From the NCBI RefSeq assembly GCF_002127325.2, contig NC_035441.2:155649122-155713121 (forward strand): a DNA stretch of 64,000 nucleotides. Reading direction: 5' to 3'. Shown here piece after piece: positions 1 to 12,715 of the stretch. Each line of letters starts with the position of its first letter. The stretch's first letter is position 1. This stretch comes from Helianthus annuus (lineage: Eukaryota > Streptophyta > Magnoliopsida > Asterales > Asteraceae). Under the pieces are notes generated by a model. The model did not search any database. It had not been told where the DNA came from and saw only the letters and a program-made list of their open reading frames with translations. The position numbers and the translations under genes are program-made.

Positions 1-683
1 CAATTTATATATAAATCTTTCATATATACACACAAACATATTTGTTGACTTAAAAAATACAGTATTCAATAATATTAAATATATTTACCCATGAAAGGAA
101 ACATCGCTGCATATGCGATACCAAGTTTTGACTTGCCAACTGCGTTTATTCATGAATGGATTTCCTTTTAAGTTTTAAGAAGGAGAAAGAAAACATTTCT
201 TCCCTCTTCCAAATACCGCCAACTTACTTGCCTGATTTTCAAACTCCTTTTCTGTCTTTTCATGTTGCCACTGAAGAAAGAATATTTAGAAAATTGACTA
301 AAATGAAGTTATGATCAACTGATTATGTACAGGATTGGCCATTCAACATTTAAAAAAAAGGATCAAACTGGGATTTTTGATGACATCTAATCATCTTGAA
401 GAACACAACATTTTACCCAAAGGCAAGTTTTTTGTATTTCCTATCTTTATTGCAAATTTCTAATCTGTTATATCTCAACATATGAAATACATCTTGAAAC
501 ACTCATACAATGGATTCAATGTTAGTTGATTTGCCGAGCGTGAACGGTTTTGTAGATTGAATCTTCGTAGAAATCTGTCGTGTGACAACAGTTAGTGAAA
601 ATCCGAGCAGATAACACGACAATTACTAGAAAACATAATAAGGTCATATGATGAGTGTGCATAGTTTAAGGTTTAGGACATAG
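1..683. other. 3' flank of CrRLK1L pseudogene A (no gene)
   Basis: No convincing coding sequence. The part from about 480 to 683 resembles the downstream flanks of the other receptor-kinase copies near 25190-25370 and 59940-60110: all share the 'cttcaatgttga/ttcaatgttag' and 'ggttttgtagatt' blocks followed by 'ttactagaaaa'. It is therefore the sequence downstream of gene A, cut off from that gene by the LTR element at 684-8800. The first 450 bases are AT-rich and hold nothing I recognise. Confidence 0.6.
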
Positions 684-3440
684 TGTAACACCCCGACCGC
701 GTAATACAACAAACCGCGGCGAAAACTTCGGGGAGTCATGTCACAGAATCATTGTTTCACAACACATGGTAATTACAGTTTTGTTTTATTTCATTATACA
801 AACCAAATAAATACAAACAATTGGCTTTCAAGTTTTAAAGTCACTAAGGCCCGCATCCATCCTAAATGAAGCAAGCAATCAACAATCGTCACATAATTGA
901 ACCTGAAACATATGTGAAAAACAGTCGGCATAAAAATGTCGGCGAGTGCATCGGTTTTGTATGGCAAATTCATGACTTTGAATTCATATTGCAATACCTC
1001 GACCAACTACGAGAGTTGTCGAGTATGTTCCTTGAAATCAAAAGTATTTGATATTGCAATATGTGTTATCAACTTTACAAGTTGATAGAGTAAAACCAAA
1101 ACCATTGTAGCCATGAATCTTGATTGAAAACATTTGTCTTTGTAAAACCAAGTATAAATCGTCTTTGAAAGTAAACATTGTATGGTTTATATCTTTAAGT
1201 GAATATCGTTGTGTGGCATCGTTTGAAAACATTAGTTCAAGTGATCTAGATAACGCTACGACATGTAATGTGATAAAAGCACTTATATATAGGAAGTACC
1301 AGCGGCATATCTACCATGCTTTTATCACATTACATCCGTCCCGTTATCTAATCACTTACCATAAACCAATCGTCCAAAATCGTTTAAATCATCCGTGTTA
1401 TAAACCATCATTCAATCGTTCGTGTTATAAACCATCATTCAATCGTTCATGTTATAAACCATTGTTTAATCGTTCGTGTTATAAACCATCCTTCAATCGT
1501 CCGTGTTTTAATTGTGAAATACAACTCTTGGTCGTTCTTTAATGAATACATTCAAACTTTTGTGACTCGACTATACCACCCACGGGGTATCTTTAATAGA
1601 CCCTGAAAGGCCTCTTTAACAAGACTAACGAATCAACACATGATTTGTTAATCAGAAAACAGTTTCCGTCGTTATCCACATTATCCACCAACTCCATGGG
1701 AATACTCCAATAATGGGATTTGTCAGATCCTATGGTACCATAACATACTATTGGTCGGCTTGATTAAAGCTAATGAATGTCATTCGTGTTATGAACTGAC
1801 GCACCAACAAGTTCGTTCAGATTATTGAAATCGTCGTGTTTTATATAAACCATAGTCTTTGTTTATGAAAACTTGAAAAGCATTTAGCACATATGAGTTG
1901 CCCCAAAACAATTGAAAGCATAAAAGAGGGGAGCTATGTACTCACTTGGGATTGCTAAGTATCCTTGAATCAAGTGAAGTATCAAGCTTCGTACGTGTCC
2001 TAACGTGTCCTGACATCGGTAACTATGTTTAAGTAACGGCACATAATCGGAGGAATCGGATAGAATGACTTCTTGTAAACCAATTGAGTGTTGAAACTCA
2101 TATGAAATGGTTTAACAAAGTCTACATTCTGATTTGGAATGAATCCTAAGTGCTTTTGACCCGTTATAACCCGTTAAGGTAGTTTACGCTACTTTAATGT
2201 GTCATTTGCGCAATTGCGCGTTCGGATGGTCAAACTAGTCCTATGATAAGTCTTATATGCCTAAACATTTTTAATAATGTTGCATTATCAGTTTAAGTGT
2301 CAAAATTTGGGTTACATATGCTTAAATTGAATTTATGCATAAAAAGGGCATTTTGGTCATTTCTTAAAGGCATATAAACAATCTATCATACAACTAACCA
2401 AACGAAGTGACCATAAGGTATAACCTATGGAGCTTATTCCCTATACAACTATGGTTACCGTATGTGTTTGGTCGGATCCTAGTGATCGACCAAACGGGTC
2501 GGGTTCGAAAGTCTAAGCGGTTGTCAAGACCGCTTGACTTACGACCCTAAACAATCACTAAACTAGAAGTGACGAGTTAAACATGTTAAAACATGTTTAA
2601 CTAAGTTAGAAAACTGACTTGGTATTAAAACAAAGTGTTTTGATACCCGGAAACAGTTTCGTCGCAAAATGCATATAATCGTGCATTTAATTTGACCGAA
2701 ACTTTGACTCATCACTTCGACTAGTCAACGTGGTAATCAGTAGGTATAGTCGCAAGGGACTATAACCATCGTGATTACGATCACGTTGCAAAGTTCAATT
2801 GAACTTTGTCTTGACCAATTCATGGTCAAAGCCGAAAGTCAAACACTGTTTGTCTTTTAGCTTGAAATAGCTAGAAATGAATAAACAAGACTAGTTAGAA
2901 CACTTACAAGTGTTCTAGGATGGAAAGAAGACTAGAAAACTCAGGTAGGAAGCCTCCAATGAGTGTGGTAGCCTCCACTTAGAGTGTATGAGAAAGAAAG
3001 AAAGAAGTGAAAGAGCAATGGATTAAATAAAGGTGATGGGCATTTATAGTTGTTCATGGAATGGTAGGATCATTACAAGTGTTTATGTGCTCTCCAAGTA
3101 ATGATCTCCACCATATAAGTGTTTAGACCTGATTAGTAACCTTGTTGAACACTAGGTCCTCAAACAAGAAAACAAGGAAACAAAACCATTAATTCAACTG
3201 ATTTTAAAAGAAAACAGCTTCTGCCAGCTACAGCTCTCACGCCCCGCGACCCAATAAGCTCTGTGGGTCACGCCCCGCCAAAGAGTACAGACCAGCACTT
3301 TCAAAACTTGGCAGAAATGGTCCCTGCAGCTCCAAAACTTGTTTTTCGACGCGTTTAACCCTTGTTAACCCATTTTCAAGGCTTTATAAGGATGTTAAAT
3401 CATAGGGAACTTGAAATATGCTTAGAAATCCAATTAAGGA
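684..3440 (-). repeat. 3' LTR of the LARD-like element (inner end lost)
   Basis: Matches the right LTR along its length from TGTAACACC to about 3420-3440 and then diverges. The last 660 or so bases present in the right LTR are missing here, so the inner end has been deleted or replaced. It contains a block of 27-bp tandem repeats (1385-1510) and CG-rich 'cacgccccgc' motifs near 3238-3282, upstream (on the minus strand) of a TATA-like sequence near 3045. Confidence 0.75.
1385..1510. repeat. 27-bp tandem repeats in the LTR
   Basis: About five imperfect copies of a unit built on 'gttataaaccatc.ttcaatcg'. The equivalent block in the other LTR is at about 6118-6243 and is equally repeated. The plus-strand frame through it gives a nine-residue CYKPSFNRS-like repeat, but this is an open frame within a repeat, not a gene. 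Confidence 0.85.
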
Positions 3441-3939
3441 CTTGTGGATGTTTCGCTTTCAAATAAATCCTCCGTTCCCTTAGTAAAACTCTGGGCCACG
3501 TCTGCATTTCCAGCGAATTTGTTAATTGTACTTGTGTGTTGTCTATAGGAAGGTGTTCAGATCCGAAGATTTATGAAAGTACCCTTAGATATCCAAGCAA
3601 GGATTTAAAGTGGTACTTTGAGTATTTGTCAAGAGTTATAACTTGCACCTTGTACTTTGTTTCTTAGAAGAAACAAGTACTTAGGATTTTTGTGGAGATC
3701 GCGAGCGATCTCAAAAATGGAAGAACAACTAGAGTAGTTTGTCTTGCAAGGAACATGGTTCCTTTGTGTCGGTATCGTAGGGGTGTGTCATTCATACAAG
3801 TAACCACATTTGTTTTCGTACATCGAAATGCGAATAAATATTTATTTGTAAACCAAACTAATTGTTTCAAAGTTCTTGGATAATAAAAGAAATAAAACAT
3901 AAAGTTTAGTCGTTTCAAAGCAGCATCGTCTTCAAGTTA

Positions 3940-4800
3940 GCCAAATGCTCATCCCCAGGCTGGATTTGCATTAACAAGCCTTAGGAAATTGTTTCTAAAA
4001 TCGCCTCTCTCGCCACAATTGTAACAAGAACCTGGTGGAATACGAGCTTCAGCAGGGTTGGCTTGAGGTTGGTTTGGACCACCATGGTTCGGGGTAGTTC
4101 GACAAGCATCTGCCAAATGACCAAGTCGCCCACTTGATGTGCACTGACGACACTATAGGTGAGCTTGGTAGGACATAACAGACTTAGTTCCTCATAACGA
4201 TCAATGTCCTAACTGGGTCAGGGAGGCCATCAATGTACTTTTCAATCGCCTTATCCAAAGGCGTAACCATGGTAGGACATAACAGACTTAGTTCCTCATA
4301 ACGATCAGTGTAAGCTTGATACTCACCGCTATCTTGTTTAAGATTGTCGAATTCCCTTTCCAGTGCCCTGATTTCATGACGAGGACAGAATTCCTTCATC
4401 ATTAGAGCTCAAAGCTCTTCCCAGGTTTGAGCCATTGCGACATCGGCACCCTTGTCTCTCATCACACCATTCCACCATGTTAGTGCCCTTTTCTTAAAGA
4501 CACTAGATGCAAACTCAACCTTTCGCTCGTTTGGGCATTAAACGTGTCGGAATGTGCTTTCCAAACTCTCGAACCATTGTAGGAGCCAAGTAGCTCCTTC
4601 AGACCTAGAAAATTTAAGCGGTTTAGTCGAATTGAATGTCTTATAGTTGCACTAAGCATTGTTATTGTTATTATTGTTGTTTGCGTGATTTATCTGAGTA
4701 ACAAGGTTCAGGAGTACAGCAGCGATTTGCTGAGCGACTAAGGCTGCTATTGCAGCATCTTGAGTTTGATCGCGTCTAGGAGGCATTCCAAAAGAATAAG
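3940..4800 (-). pseudogene. Gag remnant of the LARD-like element
   Basis: On the minus strand, 4402-4184 encodes a retrotransposon-gag-like stretch with 'EFCPRHE', 'YEELSLLCPTMVTP' and 'KYIDGLP', the conserved pattern of plant Ty3/gypsy capsid proteins. Farther downstream (about 4140-3950) a degenerate zinc-knuckle segment reads 'CYNCGERG' but lacks the canonical His and last Cys. A short duplication of about 60 bp is visible: the 'gtaggacataacagacttagttcctcataacgatca' block occurs at about 4168 and again at 4271. Frames are broken and no protease, RT or integrase follows. What remains is a decayed capsid/nucleocapsid region without function. Confidence 0.7.
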
Positions 4801-5380
4801 GAAACATGGGAAACGTGTGAGATTGACATTTGGATAACCAAAAAGAGGTATTGAAAATATCGATGAAACATGACGATTGTGACCATTTGTTCGTTAACTA
4901 AAACAAACAAATGACAGGTGCCTAATCAAAGTAAGTGGGTCTTTATAATGTATCGCGAAAATATGCTTTAGCTTATAGGTGGACACTCACCCCAAGAGTT
5001 CCTAGGTAAGAGTGACTGGTCCGGTGATGCAAATTTGTACGAACACTCTAGCCTTAGACAGAAACTCAGAGTACAGGCACCCACCCTTTCGGATTGCACA
5101 TGCTCACATTATTAAAGCCCAAACTTTGACGAGATTTTGAAAACACCAAAGGCTCAAATAGCCTAAAACAAATCATCTAAGGATAGATGATTTCTTTGTG
5201 AAGTTTTGGAATATTTTTGACTCGAGAGAATGAATTGTGTTTTGTTTTTGTTAATCACCTAAGGATAGGTGATTGGTATTGTATTTAAGAATCTAAACGC
5301 AAATTTACATGCGTTAGGGTCCTAGGAAGGTTATAGACTAGGTCAAGAGCATTACTAATAACCTAATTCCCTATAACCAT

Positions 5381-5394
5381 GAGCTCTGATACCA
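5381..5394 (-). promoter_or_regulatory. Primer-binding site (initiator tRNA-Met)
   Basis: On the minus strand this reads TGGTATCAGAGCTC, complementary to the 3' end of plant initiator tRNA-Met. It lies 7 bases from the start of the right LTR (5402), as expected for minus-strand priming next to a 5' LTR. It fixes the element's orientation. Confidence 0.85.
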
Positions 5395-5401
5395 ACTTTT
5401 C

Positions 5402-8400
5402 TATAACACCCCGACCGCGTTATACAACAAACCGCGGTGGAAACGTCGGGGAGTCATGTCACAGAATCATTGTTTCACAACACATGGTAATTACAGTTTT
5501 GTTTTATTTCATTAATAGACTTGTTGTTTTGATACAAACCAAATAAATAAAAACAATTGTCTTTCAAGTTTTAAAGTTACTAAGGCCCGCGTCCATCCTA
5601 AATGAAGCAAGCAATCAACAATCGGCACATAATTGAATTTAAAACATATGTGAAAAACAGTCAGCATAAAAATGTCGGTGAGTACATAGGTTTTATATGT
5701 CAAATTCATAGCTTTGAATTCATATTGCAATACCTCGACCAACTACGAGAGTTGTCGAGTATGTACCTTGAAATCAAAAGTATTTGATATTGCAATATGT
5801 GTTATCAACTTTACAAGTTGATATATTAAAAACAAAACCATTGTAGCCATGAATCTTGACTGAAAACATTTGTCTTTGTAAAACCAAGTAGTAAATCGTC
5901 TTTGAAAGTAAACATTGTATGGTTTATATCTTTAAGTGAACATCACTGTGTGACATCGTTTGAAAACATTCGTTCAATTGATCTAGATAACGCTACAACA
6001 TGTAATGTGATAAAAGCACTTAGATATAGGAAGTACCAGCGGCTTATCCACCATGCTTTTATCACATTACATCCGTCCCGTTATCTAATCACTTACCATA
6101 AACCAATCGTCCAAAATCGTTCAAATCGTCCATGTTATAAACCATCGTTCAATTGTTCGTGTTATAAACCATCGTTCAATCGTTCATGTTATAAACCATC
6201 ATTCAATCGTTCGTGTTATAAACCATCGTTCAATCGTCCGTGTTTTAATTGTGAAATACAATTTTGGTCGTTCTTTAATGAATATATTCAAACCTGTGTG
6301 ATTCGACTATACCACCCATGGGGTATCTTTAATTGACCCTGAAAGGCCTTTTTAACAAGGCTAACAAATCAACACATGATTTGTTAATCAGAAAACAGTT
6401 TCTGTCGTTATCAACATTATCCACCAATTCCATGGGAATAGTCCGATAACGGGATTTGTCAGATCCTATGGTACCATAACATACTACTGGTCGGCTTGAT
6501 CAAAGCTAATGAATGTCATTCGTGTTATGAACTGACGCACCAACAAGTTCGTTCACATTATTGAAATCGTCGTGTTTTGTATAAACCATAGACTTTGTGT
6601 ATGAAAACTTGAAAATCATTTAGCACATATGAGTCACCCCAAAACAATTGAAAGCATAAAAGAGGGGAGCTATGTACTCACTTGGGATTGCTAAGTATCC
6701 TTGAATCAAGTGAAGTATCAAGCTTCATACGTGTCCTAATGTGTCTTAACACCGGTAACTATGTTAAAGTAACGACACATAATCAGAGGAATCAGATAGA
6801 ATGAGGTCTTGTAAACCAATCGAGTGTTGGAACTCATATGAAATGGTTTAGCAGGGCCTGCATTCTGATTTGGAATGAATCCTAAGTGCTTTTGACACGT
6901 TATGACCCGTTAAGGTAATTTACTCTACTTTAATGTGTCATTTGCACAGTTGCGCGTTTGGATGGTCAAACTAGTCCTATGATAAGTCTTATATGCCTAA
7001 ACATGTTTAATAATGTTGCATTATCATTTTAAGTGTCAAAATTTGGTTTACATATGCTTAAATTGAATTTATACGCAAAAAAGGCATTTTGGTCATTTCC
7101 TAAAGGCATATAAACAACCTATCATACAACTAAACAAACGAAGTGACCATAAGGTATAACTTCTGGAGGTTACTCTCTATACAACTATGGTCACCATATA
7201 TGTTTTGTCGGATCCTAATGATTGATCAAACAGGTCGGGTTCGAAAGTCTAAGCGGTTGTCGAGACCGCTTGACTTACGACCCTAAACAAGCACTAAACT
7301 AGAAGTGACGAGTTAAACATGTTAAAACATGTTTAACTAAGTTAGAAAACTGATTTGGTATCAAAAAAAAGTGTTTTGATACCCGCAAATAGTTTCATCT
7401 CAAAATGCACATAATCGTGTATTTTGACCGAAAATTTGACTCGTCACTTCGAGTCGTCAACGTGGTAATCAGTAGGTATAGTCACAAGGGACTATAACCA
7501 TCGTGATTACGATCACGTTGCAAAGTTCAATTGAACTTTGTCTTGACCAATTCATGGTTAAAGACGAAAGTCAAACACTGTTTGACTTTTAGCTTGAAAT
7601 AGCTAGAAATGAATAAACAAGACTAGTTAGAACACTTACAAGTTTTCTAGGATTGAAAGAAGACTAGAAAACTCAGGTAGGAAGCCTCCAACAAGTGTGG
7701 TAGCCTTCACTTAGAGTGTATGAGAAAGAAAGAAGTGAACGAGCAATGGATAAAGCAAAGGTGATTGGTATTTATAGTTGTTCATGGAATGGTAGGATCA
7801 TTACAAGTGTTTATGTGCTCTCCAATGAATGATCTCCACAATACAAGTGCACTAAACTTGGTCTCCAAACAAGAAAACAAGCAAACAAAACCATCAATTC
7901 AGCTGATTTTCAAAGAAAACAACTTCTGCCAGCTACAGCTCTCACGCCCCATGATCCAATAAGCTTGGTGGGTCGCGCCCCGCTAGAGAGTCAGACCAGC
8001 ACTTTCAAAAGTTGGCAGAAATGGTCCCTGCAGCTCCAAAACTTGTTTTTCGACGCGTTTAAACCCCGTTAACCCATTTTCAAGGCTTTATAAGGATGTT
8101 AAAGCATAGGGAACTTGAAATATGGTTGGAAATATTGTGGATGTCAGTTTGTTTGGTCGTACATCGCGTTTTTCGGTTAATTACGACGAAACTCGAACGG
8201 ACGCGAAAACGATCCAAATTACACGACGAAGGGTATTTTTGTATTCCCATCACTAAAATACAATATTTTAATGATTACAAAATTTTTTTGGATGTGCAGA
8301 TATGGTCAAAACGCAAGATATGCACGAATTTGCATACTTTCGCAGTTTTGATGCTTTTAATCCCTGTTGATCAAATAAGCATATTTTCTCATACCGAACC

Positions 8401-8800
8401 CCTCAAAGCTTATTTCTAAGCTATGTTAAGGGTATTTAGGGTATGTTTAGCTTATGAACTTGTTTTGGAGAGTACGTTGCTACGAGAATCGGCAGACTTT
8501 CGTAGTTTGTCGTCAATAGTCCCTGTGATCGAACAAGCTTGTTTTTGCCATACCGAACCCTTCAAAACTTATTTCTAAGTTATGCAAAGGATATTAGGGT
8601 ACTTTGCGTTAAACTGATTACGTTTGCATAATAGTTTACATAAAACTTTCAGAAAAGCTTCTCGAGGGTTCGAAATCATATGAAATTTGATATGTGTAAT
8701 TGTCACATGTAATTATACAAATTCCGGGAATGAAACACAAGATTTCATTGGATTTGTAATTGTATGATGGTCGTAGAGGCACAAATGTGAATGAAATACA
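5402..8800 (-). repeat. 5' LTR of the LARD-like element (about 3.4 kb)
   Basis: This is the full-length LTR copy, from 5402 to the TACA end at 8800, directly followed by target duplication CATAG. It covers everything in the left LTR plus about 660 bases that the left copy has lost (about 8136-8800). Roughly 3.4 kb is very long for an LTR. Its terminal dinucleotide at 5402 is TA instead of TG, a point mutation. It contains no credible gene; its plus-strand open frames (5902-6336 and 8096-8419) have no counterpart that I recognise. Confidence 0.8.
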
Positions 8801-9207
8801 CATAGCATGGATGATATCATAACTAAATGAAGTATATTTATTTCATGTGAAGGAAAGGATTCATGCAAATTACATAATGCAATCTTCTAAACCAAAATTT
8901 AAAAGATAAACACTTGACTGAGAACTAAAAATCTAGAATACCACCAGATATTTCTGGTTACACACTAATTGCTTATTGGTTTAGCTCTAAAATTTAAACT
9001 TCTGTATCATCTTCCAGCTGGCTTCAGAAACTCGGAGAAACTTGTTTCTGACTTGAACCCTCCATCGCTGGTGCTAATCGATGATGTGCTATTTCTTATT
9101 GCACTTGATCTTGTGAACACATCTTCTGTTGTTGTCGTCTCTCCTTGCATCAGAAGCAGAAGTTCTTGATCTTGATTTTCAGACATTGCTTCACCAACCA
9201 TTTTCTT

Positions 9208-9502
9208 TGTTAGGTCAGAACATATATTACACGCACACTAGAACAATATGCAGTAAGCTCACACACTCACACACTCTAAATCACAAGAACAAGAACACGA
9301 GATATATAGTGGTTCGATCAAGCTTGATCTACATCCACTCTCCACAACTAGTTCTCTCTTTGTATTAGGTGCTCAAAGTGTACATGTACAAGTACAAGAA
9401 TAATATTTATAGGGTACAATTAGGTTACTGAATATAATAATATGTCTTCATCAGACTAAAGGATCAATCCACTACTCGAGTCAAATCCTCCATAACCCAA
9501 CA
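9208..9502 (-). repeat. 3' LTR of copia element
   Basis: TGTTAGG to CCCAACA, matching 22731-23041 with scattered substitutions and small indels. The adjacent 9503-9515 reads 'ccaagtgggagat' on the minus strand, a typical polypurine tract, confirming this is the 3' LTR. Confidence 0.85.
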
Positions 9503-9611
9503 ATCTCCCACTTGGAGGCTTTGACGACCTCAAACTGCTCTCCTTAAAACTTCATCTTCACAAGTACCTCTGTAAACAATTCATCTTCACTAGTTGTGAG
9601 CAACGTTCTCA

Positions 9612-11311
9612 TCAATTAATCTGAATGCCAATTGAAGCTACGCAAAGCTTCAACTTCTCTAAGGTGACAACCTTAGTCAACATATCAGCTGGATTTTCAG
9701 TTCCTTTGATCTTCTTTAACTTAAGAGTGCCATCACTAACATGGTCACTAACTTGATCTTTGATAAAGTGATATCTCAACTGTATATGTTTCATCTTCAA
9801 ATGGAAGACAGGGTTCTTTGCAAGGTGTGTTGTACTTTTATTGTCACAGAACAGTGCACAAACAACTTGTTCCTTGCAAAGCTCTTTAAGAAAATTCTTC
9901 AACCAAATAAGCCCTTTGCTTGCTTCAGCAATTGCCATATACTCCGCTTCAGTGGTTGAAAGGGCAACACTTTTCTTAAGTTTGGACATCCAACTTACAG
10001 TAGTGCCTCCCACTGTAAAGACATACCCTGTGGTGCTTTTAAATGATTCTTTACGCTCACCAAGGTCTGCATCCGCAAAACCCTTCAGAATAACATCTTT
10101 CCCCTTAAAACGCAATGCCACTTTTGAAGTTCCATTTAAGTATATTAGCAGCCATTTAACTGCTTCCTAATGTTCTCTTCCCGGATTAGACGTAAAACGA
10201 CTAACAACTCCCACTGCATGAGCAATATCTGGTCTCATGCATACCATTGCATACATGAGGCTACCAATTGCAGATGCTTACGGAACTTTAGCCATTTTGC
10301 TTTGTCTTTATTTGATTTGGGTGATTGAACTTTAGAAAGATTAAAGTAACTTCCCAAAGGTGTGCTTCTGATCTTGGCATCTTTAAGGCTGAATCTCTCT
10401 AACACTTTCTCAATGTACTTCTCTTGAGTGAGTGTCAAAGAACCATCTTCTTTGTTTCTGAAAATACTCATCCCGAGCATTTGGTTTGCAGCTCCTAAGT
10501 CTTTCATCTCAAATTCTTCAGACATTTGCTTCTTTAACTTCTTGATCTATGTCATGTCTGAACCGGATATTAAATATCATCCACATAGAGTAGTAGAATG
10601 ATATAAGAACCCATAAACCTCTTGATGTAACAACAATGGTTATTGTCACATCTCTTGTAACCAGCTCTTCCCATGAAGTTATCAAACTTCAAATACCATT
10701 TTCTAGGCGCTTGTTTCAGATTATACAATCTCTTCTTCAATTTACACACCAAGTTTTCTTTGTCGTTAACCCGAAAACCTTCTGGTTGTGTCATGTAGAT
10801 GTCTTCTTCTAGGTCACCTGTAGAAAAGCTGTCTTGACATCTAGCTGCTCTAGATGCAAGCCTTCTGCTTCTACAATACTGAGAACAAGTCAGATGGTAG
10901 TTATCTTCACCACTGGAGAGAATATTTCGTTGAAATCAATTCCCACTTTCTGTTTAAATCCCTTAACTACTAATCTTGCTTTGTACCGTTTGGTAACATT
11001 ATGTTCATCATTGACCCTGAAAACCATTTGTTCTGAAGAGCCTTCTTCCCAAATGGAAGCTTTGTCAAATGCCAGGTCTTGTTCTTCTCAAGCGATTTCA
11101 TTTCATCTTTCATTGCAAGCTCTCACTATAATGAATCTTTCAACCCCATAGCTTCAAAGTGTTGGGGTTCACCATTTTCTGTCAAAAGTATGTAGTTGAC
11201 TGATGGTGAGTACCTGCTTGGCGGTCTAGAGGCTCTAGACGATCTTCTTGGTTGAACTTGAGGTGTTTCTGGGGAATTTGGAGTTGAAGGAGTAGCTTCG
11301 TCTTCCTCCAA
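9612..11311 (-). pseudogene. Copia reverse transcriptase and RNase H (broken pol)
   Basis: The minus-strand segments of copia pol that lie 3' of the G1 insertion. 11311-11126 is the linker after integrase. 10794-10570 is RVT_2 reverse transcriptase with 'LKQAPRKWY' and the catalytic YVDD in 'LLLYVDDI'. 10525-10235 continues RT ('MLGMSIFRNKEDGSLTLTQ'). 10121-9612 is RNase H with 'FADADLGE', 'STTEAEYMA' and 'FCDNKS', then 'NPADMLTK' near the end. Catalytic motifs survive, but several frameshifts and stops separate the segments, so no polyprotein can be made. Confidence 0.85.
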
Positions 11312-11364
11312 ATCATTACTAGAATCGTCCCCTAAGCTCCCATTGTCACTTGACTCATCCCCAT

Positions 11365-12679
11365 TGTCTCGGCCCCCGTCCCGGTTTGACCCGGTCCAGG
11401 AGCCGCGGGACAGAAAACTCGTGGTATTTATTATCTGATTTGACAGCAGAAGTTTTAACAGGATCTTTTCAACTTGAAAATGCCCAATTATTTTATTTCA
11501 TAATCTGGGATAAACCCCGTCATTTACAATAGAGGAATTTCACGAGGAAATTCCCTGGTTTACAAAACATGTTTATTTATTTAACTGAGCCACCCTTCAA
11601 GCTTGATTAGTGCTCCATAGCACTTTTCCTTGATTCACACGAGGTCTCCTGAAAAATGTTTTAAAAAAATATTTTTTTCAGCGGGGAAATACTGGTGAAT
11701 CATTCAAATTTAATAAAATGACACATAGCTATTAATTACAGCATAAGAGCGATTACAATTGCTTTTATCTTATTTTTATCTGGTGCCGTGTCACACCCTG
11801 GTGACGATGGTCATACCACTATTGGGTCCTTTCCCCCAAGTAGTTATGATTATCACGGTTAGGATTTATTAGGCTAACCATGAGAAATTAGTAATGTGCA
11901 CAATACCCCACTTGCCAGTGATTCAAGATAACCACGACTTAATCCCTGTAACTATAACTTTGAAAATAATTGGAGGTATTGTAAAATACTTTTGATAAAA
12001 GAGAATGACTCACATTGCAAGTTTAAACGGGCAGAGTTTAGCCTACTGATAAGTCTGATAACCTAGTTTAAACAACAATGCACACGAACAAGGTCAGTAA
12101 CTAATACAACATTTACGATAACTCACGAGATACAAACCCTCACAATGAATGACAAAGTGCAATACTTAAACATCTATCGAGTTCACGACGTATGACAAAG
12201 TATAACCCTAATGTTGGCAGCACTTAAACATCCATCGGATAGTTCCAATCGATCGGACATTGAATCGTAGCAGCGATCGAGTTAATACCCGGTATTGTGG
12301 CAGCACCTCCCTAATGAAAATTATGGTTTTGAGCAATGTATCTTCATTTTTTTAGAAAAGTTTTCGACACCAGTGAACTGCTCATGGCCAACCCTATTTA
12401 TAATTGATTTTTGGGTCTTACGCGGCCCGCGTAAGCCCTTTCTTGATCCTTACGCGGCCCGCGAGGCCGCCTAGTCTACGTGTAGGGCTTAAGTGTCACG
12501 AGTAGGAGTGCCAGATGGACAACGCGTGGCCCGGATGCTTATCCGGTCAAATCTTAAGTTGACGCGGCCCGCCCGAAGGTTAAATTTCTTGTTTTCTTGG
12601 TTTTTCATGCACGTTAGGGTTTCAGGGGTCCAGGTTTTCACTTGCGGGTCATTTAGGGACATTTTTGGCAGTCTTTACA
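11365..12679 (-). repeat. 3' LTR of gypsy G1
   Basis: 1315 bp. Compared with the 5' LTR it lacks about 65 bp just after the 'gagccgcg' start region and about 30 bp in the CG-rich palindrome block near 12563. Otherwise it is closely similar. It carries the perfect CG-rich inverted repeat at 12417-12435. Confidence 0.9.
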
Positions 12680-12690
12680 TCCTCCCTACC
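12680..12690 (-). promoter_or_regulatory. Polypurine tract of G1
   Basis: On the minus strand GGTAGGGAGGA directly abuts the 3' LTR. This is the plus-strand primer site of reverse transcription. Confidence 0.75.
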
Positions 12691-12715
12691 TTATTTACAA
12701 TCTCGTCCTCGAGAT

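Larger units (their letters stand above)
684..8800 (-). mobile_element. Non-autonomous gypsy-type LTR retrotransposon (LARD-like), minus orientation
   Basis: Two long direct repeats start with the same TGTAACACCCCGACCGCG-type terminus (684, and 5402 with TG changed to TA). The 5-bp duplication CATAG flanks the element exactly at 679-683 and 8801-8805. Removing the element rejoins a sequence that aligns with the 3' flanks of the other CrRLK1L copies. A minus-strand TGGTATCAGAGC primer-binding site (5381-5394) lies beside the right LTR, which is therefore the 5' LTR. The internal region is only about 2 kb and shows gag remnants but no reverse transcriptase or integrase, so the element could not move by itself. 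The LTRs make up most of its length. Confidence 0.88.

Noticed and set aside
1385..1510. Regular 27-bp repeats as a CRISPR-like array
   Set aside because: Plant DNA, no unique spacers, no cas genes, and the repeat lies within an LTR.
1120..1542. 140-aa plus-strand ORF with CYKPSFNRS repeats, and its twin at 5902-6336
   Set aside because: Lies entirely within LTR sequence; the repeat arises from 27-bp tandem DNA repeats, and the two copies differ by indels without protein-level conservation.
5381..5394. Recurrent 'ggctctgatacca'/'gagctctgatacca' as tRNA gene fragments
   Set aside because: Each instance abuts an LTR boundary in the proper orientation; they are primer-binding sites, not tRNA genes.
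8096..8419. 107-aa plus-strand ORF
   Set aside because: Inside the 5' LTR of the LARD-like element, no homologue recognised and no counterpart in the other LTR because that part is deleted there.
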